Notes under the pieces: model-generated
Seen by the model: the letters and a program-made list of their open reading frames with translations, nothing else
Told to the model about the DNA's origin: nothing
Databases searched by the model: none
Assembly (NCBI GenBank): GCA_024169445.1
Contig: JALKFA010000001.1
Coordinates: forward strand, 1,240,001-1,304,000
DNA length: 64,000 nt
From: Buttiauxella agrestis ATCC 33320
GTDB lineage: Bacteria > Pseudomonadota > Gammaproteobacteria > Enterobacterales > Enterobacteriaceae
Reading direction: 5' to 3'
Program-made: the position numbers and the translations under genes
Part shown: one piece after another, positions 61,087 to 64,000 of the stretch
Position numbering within the stretch: the first letter of the stretch is position 1
How the letters are laid out: each line of letters begins with the position of its first letter

Positions 61087-61290
61087 TTACCTTACCTGGA
61101 TTACGAAGCCATACTGTTTTTCTCAGTGTAGACGCGCTCTGCGTGGGCGGAACCAGGCGCGACGACTTTTTAGCTGGCACATAATCTGAAACGGTATTCC
61201 CGATACAAGGGTAGAAAAATCATCACAAATCCCGTTTTGTGGATATACAATTGACCGCAGTCACAGTTCTCAAATCAAAAGGGTATCGCT

Positions 61291-62937
61291 ATGAAAAATA
61301 TCAACCCAACGCAGACCGCTGCATGGCAGGCTTTGCAGGCGCATTTTGACGAAATGAAAGACGTCACCATCGCTGAGCTTTTCGCGCAGGATGCCGACCG
61401 TTTTGCTAAGTTCTCCGCTACTTTCGACGATTCAATGCTGGTGGATTACTCCAAAAACCGCATCACCGAAGAAACCCTGTCGAAGCTGCAGGCTTTGGCG
61501 AAAGAGACTGATTTGCAGGGCGCAATTAAGTCCATGTTCTCTGGTGAGAAGATTAACCGTACTGAAGACCGTGCTGTGCTGCACGTAGCGCTGCGTAACC
61601 GTAGCAACACGCCAATCGTCGTTGATGGCAAAGATGTGATGCCAGAAGTGAACGCAGTGCTTGAGAAGATGAAAACCTTCTCCGAAAGCATTATTAGCGG
61701 CAACTGGAAAGGCTACACCGGTAAAGCGATTACTGATGTGGTTAACATCGGTATCGGCGGTTCTGATCTTGGCCCATTCATGGTGACCGAAGCGCTGCGT
61801 CCGTACAAAAACCACCTCAACATGCACTTTGTGTCTAACGTTGATGGCACGCATATCGCTGAAGTGCTGAAGAACGTTGACCCGGAAACCACGCTGTTCC
61901 TGGTTGCCTCTAAAACCTTCACCACTCAAGAAACCATGACCAACGCCCACAGCGCGCGCGACTGGTTCCTGGCAACTGCTGGCGATAACAAACACGTTGC
62001 GAAACACTTTGCTGCGTTGTCGACCAACGCGAAAGCTGTCGGTGAGTTTGGTATTGATACTGCCAATATGTTTGAGTTCTGGGACTGGGTCGGTGGCCGT
62101 TACTCCCTGTGGTCGGCGATCGGCCTGTCGATCATTCTGTCTGTCGGCTATGAAAACTTTGTTGAACTGTTGTCCGGCGCGCATGCCATGGATAAACACT
62201 TCGCCAATACGCCAGCAGAACAAAACCTGCCAGTGCTGTTAGCGCTGATCGGCATCTGGTACAACAATTTCTTTGGTGCTGAAACCGAAGCGATTCTGCC
62301 ATACGACCAGTACATGCACCGTTTTGCGGCTTACTTCCAGCAAGGCAACATGGAATCTAACGGTAAATACGTTGACCGTAACGGCAATGCAGTGGATTAC
62401 CAGACTGGCCCAATCATCTGGGGCGAGCCGGGCACTAACGGCCAGCACGCGTTCTACCAGCTGATTCACCAGGGCACTAAAATGGTTCCTTGTGATTTCA
62501 TCGCACCAGCAACCAGCCATAACCCGCTTTCCGACCACCATCCAAAACTGCTGTCTAACTTCTTCGCGCAGACAGAAGCGCTGGCGTTTGGCAAAGCTCG
62601 CGATGTGGTTGAGCAAGAATATGCCGACCAGGGTAAAGACCCGAAAACACTGGAACACGTTGTACCGTTCAAAGTCTTCGAAGGTAACCGCCCAACTAAC
62701 TCCATCCTGCTACGTGAAATCACACCGTTCAGCCTCGGTGCACTGATTGCGCTGTATGAGCACAAGATCTTCACTCAGGGTGTCATTCTGAACATCTTCA
62801 CGTTTGATCAGTGGGGCGTGGAATTAGGGAAACAACTGGCTAACCGCATTTTGCCGGAGCTGGGTGATAATGCAGAAATCAGCAGCCACGACTCTTCAAC
62901 GAATGGTCTGATTAACCGTTACAAGTCTTGGCGCTAA
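61291..62937 (+). CDS. pgi: Glucose-6-phosphate isomerase
   Basis: Pgi interconverts glucose 6-phosphate and fructose 6-phosphate in glycolysis and gluconeogenesis. It has 548 residues, one fewer than E. coli. SIS-fold motifs are [26 protein letters not shown], the active-site [19 protein letters not shown] and the C-terminal [31 protein letters not shown] precedes the ATG. It is divergent from the antiporter remnant and is followed by its own terminator. Confidence 0.97.
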   Translation: MKNINPTQTAAWQALQAHFDEMKDVTIAELFAQDADRFAKFSATFDDSMLVDYSKNRITEETLSKLQALAKETDLQGAIKSMFSGEKINRTEDRAVLHVALRNRSNTPIVVDGKDVMPEVNAVLEKMKTFSESIISGNWKGYTGKAITDVVNIGIGGSDLGPFMVTEALRPYKNHLNMHFVSNVDGTHIAEVLKNVDPETTLFLVASKTFTTQETMTNAHSARDWFLATAGDNKHVAKHFAALSTNAKAVGEFGIDTANMFEFWDWVGGRYSLWSAIGLSIILSVGYENFVELLSGAHAMDKHFANTPAEQNLPVLLALIGIWYNNFFGAETEAILPYDQYMHRFAAYFQQGNMESNGKYVDRNGNAVDYQTGPIIWGEPGTNGQHAFYQLIHQGTKMVPCDFIAPATSHNPLSDHHPKLLSNFFAQTEALAFGKARDVVEQEYADQGKDPKTLEHVVPFKVFEGNRPTNSILLREITPFSLGALIALYEHKIFTQGVILNIFTFDQWGVELGKQLANRILPELGDNAEISSHDSSTNGLINRYKSWR

Positions 62938-63316
62938 TACCCGTCATACTTCAAATATAAGCCGGCGTTATGCCGGCTTATTTATTTAAAGGGGAATATA
63001 AGATAATTCCCCTTGCCGCATAATATCTGTTTATTTCTCCGCTGAGGTTAATCCTAAAATTCACTATATCCTGATAATTCAGGAGGTTTACTTTCGGATT
63101 AATTAGATTGATATGCTTTTTATAAATATTTTAACTTGTTGTTTTATATGCATATGAATAAAAATTAATATCTGGTTGTTGTTATATTTCCATTTATCTT
63201 AAAGCACTGCTGATATTCCCCTCCGCGGCCTAACACTATTACTAGTTGTGTATACTCGAAACCGCCTGAAATTCCTTTTGGGCAAATCTCCATTCATTCA
63301 ATGAAGGGAAATAGTT
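62938..63316 (+). other. pgi-yjbE intergenic region
   Basis: This 379-base gap holds the pgi terminator and then about 330 A/T-rich bases leading to yjbE, with AATGAAGGGAAATAGTT as ribosome-binding site. A TATACT (63251-63256) could be the yjbE -10, without a good -35, as expected for a promoter needing an activator; E. coli yjbEFGH is activated by RcsB. I could not pick out an RcsB box by eye. Confidence 0.6.
62959..62986 (+). terminator. Terminator of pgi
   Basis: AAGCCGGC and GCCGGCTT arms with GTTAT loop, followed by ATTTATTT, 22 bases after pgi. Confidence 0.85.
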
Positions 63317-63562
63317 ATGAAGAAAGTTCTTTATGGCGCTTTAGCCATATTCACGCTGGCAACTGCTGGCGCGGCGAGTGCTGACCCGGTAGCGGTGGGT
63401 GAAGCTGCCGGCGCACAAGCAACTTCTGTGTCCGCAGGTAGTTCTACTGCGACCAGCGCCAGCACTGTCGGGTCGGCAGTGGGTGTAGCACTTGCGGCAA
63501 CCGGTGGCGGCGATGGCTCCAATACCGGAACCACCACTACCACCACGACCAGCACCCGTTAA
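63317..63562 (+). CDS. yjbE: YjbE, exopolysaccharide-operon small secreted protein
   Basis: YjbE is the first product of yjbEFGH, which in E. coli is linked to an extracellular polysaccharide and the Rcs response. The 81 residues start with a Sec signal peptide ([20 protein letters not shown], cleavage near SA-DP) and continue as low-complexity Ala/Ser/Gly/Thr, ending [19 protein letters not shown]. Composition and length match E. coli YjbE (80 residues). The function is unknown. Confidence 0.93.
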   Translation: MKKVLYGALAIFTLATAGAASADPVAVGEAAGAQATSVSAGSSTATSASTVGSAVGVALAATGGGDGSNTGTTTTTTTSTR

Positions 63563-63582
63563 TTTCACGGGTGATTTAACCC

Positions 63583-63604
63583 TAACCACACTTCGGTGTG
63601 GTTA
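63583..63604 (+). terminator. UUCG-capped hairpin between yjbE and yjbF
   Basis: TAACCACAC and GTGTGGTTA form a perfect 9-bp stem closed by TTCG. Only ATTTCG follows, so it is more likely an intra-operon attenuator or an mRNA-stabilising end for the yjbE message than a full stop. Confidence 0.6.
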
Positions 63605-63625
63605 TTTCGAATCCGGGAAAACCTC

Positions 63626-64000
63626 GTGCAGCGACTCGCAACTTTTCTTGTCTGCCTGTTACTTCAGGCCTGCTCCGACACCACTCAAGGTCTTGGTACC
63701 TCGCTTTGGCACAGCATTGTGGGTGAGGATGGCGTGCAGCTAACCCATGACGAAATCCAGAATATGCGCTACGCCAGCCAGTACATGCGCCTCAATAACG
63801 GCCCGCAAATATTCGTCGTGCTGGCGTATGACGAAAATGGCCAGCAAAAGTGGGTCACGCAAGACCGGGCGATGGTCGTCACTGAAAATGGCCGCATCGT
63901 AAAAACCACCGGTCTTGGTGACAACCTCCAGCAAGTGACCAATATGGCGAGCGACCCGCTGGCAAAAGCGAATCAAATTGTCGATGGCATAAGCTGGACG
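63626..64000 (+). CDS. yjbF: YjbF, lipoprotein of the yjb exopolysaccharide operon (partial)
   Basis: The gene begins with GTG after CCGGGAAAACCTC, 63 bases after yjbE, and runs off the window; 125 residues are visible of about 210-220 expected. The signal MQRLATFLVCLLLQAC ends in a lipobox with Cys16 followed by Ser. The mature part (GVQLTHDEIQNMRYASQYMR, PQIFVVLAYDENGQQKWVTQ) clearly matches E. coli YjbF/GfcB-type lipoproteins. It acts with YjbE, YjbG and YjbH in envelope polysaccharide production. Confidence 0.93.
   Translation, partial: MQRLATFLVCLLLQACSDTTQGLGTSLWHSIVGEDGVQLTHDEIQNMRYASQYMRLNNGPQIFVVLAYDENGQQKWVTQDRAMVVTENGRIVKTTGLGDNLQQVTNMASDPLAKANQIVDGISWT

Overview
The window is a stretch of enterobacterial chromosome (family Enterobacteriaceae). 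Gene order from murB to yjbF follows the Escherichia coli backbone murB-birA-coaA, tRNAs-tufB, secE-nusG, rplKAJL-rpoBC, thiCEFSGH, rsd, nudC-hemE-nfi-yjaG-hupA-yjaH, purHD, an rRNA operon, metA, aceBAK, iclR, metH, yjbB, rluF, yjbD, lysC, pgi, yjbEF. Protein lengths match the E. coli genes almost throughout. It is not E. coli, Shigella or Salmonella as usually drawn: htrC, zraPSR, yjaA/yjaB, arpA and pepE are missing from their E. coli positions and other DNA sits in several of them. The genus cannot be fixed from sequence alone.

Layout. 1-3.1 kb: murB-birA convergent with coaA. 3.1-5.5 kb: a mostly non-coding spacer with a possible gene fragment, then tRNA-Thr/Tyr/Gly/Thr and tufB. 5.7-17.9 kb: secE-nusG, the L11-L1 and L10-L7/L12 operons with their promoters and the L10 leader, an attenuator and RNase III site, then rpoB-rpoC. 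17.9-23.5 kb: an accessory sugar cluster. It has PTS IIB-IIA on the minus strand, and PTS IIC plus a GH4 6-phospho-glycosidase divergently on the plus strand, then a HutC-type GntR regulator and a SIS-domain sugar-phosphate isomerase/deaminase. The divergent control region carries a CRP site, a LacI-type operator and a perfect 16-bp GntR-type palindrome at a predicted transcription start. 23.6-29.2 kb: the thiamine operon behind a TPP riboswitch. 29.2-34.2 kb: rsd, nudC, hemE, nfi, yjaG, hupA, yjaH. 34.2-37.3 kb: purHD under a PurR box. 37.4-42.95 kb: rRNA operon 16S-tRNA-Glu-23S-5S with P1, P2, two boxA sites and a terminator. 43.1-54 kb: metA with tandem Met boxes, the glyoxylate operon aceBAK with IclR boxes, iclR and metH. 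54.1-64 kb: yjbB, an unrecognised lipoprotein gene, rluF, yjbD, a PanS-like symporter, lysC behind a lysine riboswitch, the decayed 3' end of a Na+/H+ antiporter gene, pgi, yjbE and the start of yjbF, which runs off the window.

Most of the window is housekeeping: transcription and translation machinery, cofactor synthesis (biotin ligation, CoA, thiamine, heme), purine, methionine and lysine synthesis, and central carbon flux at the Pgi and glyoxylate-shunt nodes. The parts that stand out are the PTS/GH4/SIS cluster and its operators, two arrays of palindromic C/T-rich repeats after aceA and metH, a long hairpin in the purHD leader, the antiporter remnant, the lipoprotein in the place of pepE, and a changed Nudix-box residue in NudC. 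No CRISPR array, insertion sequence, prophage or complete mobile element was seen.
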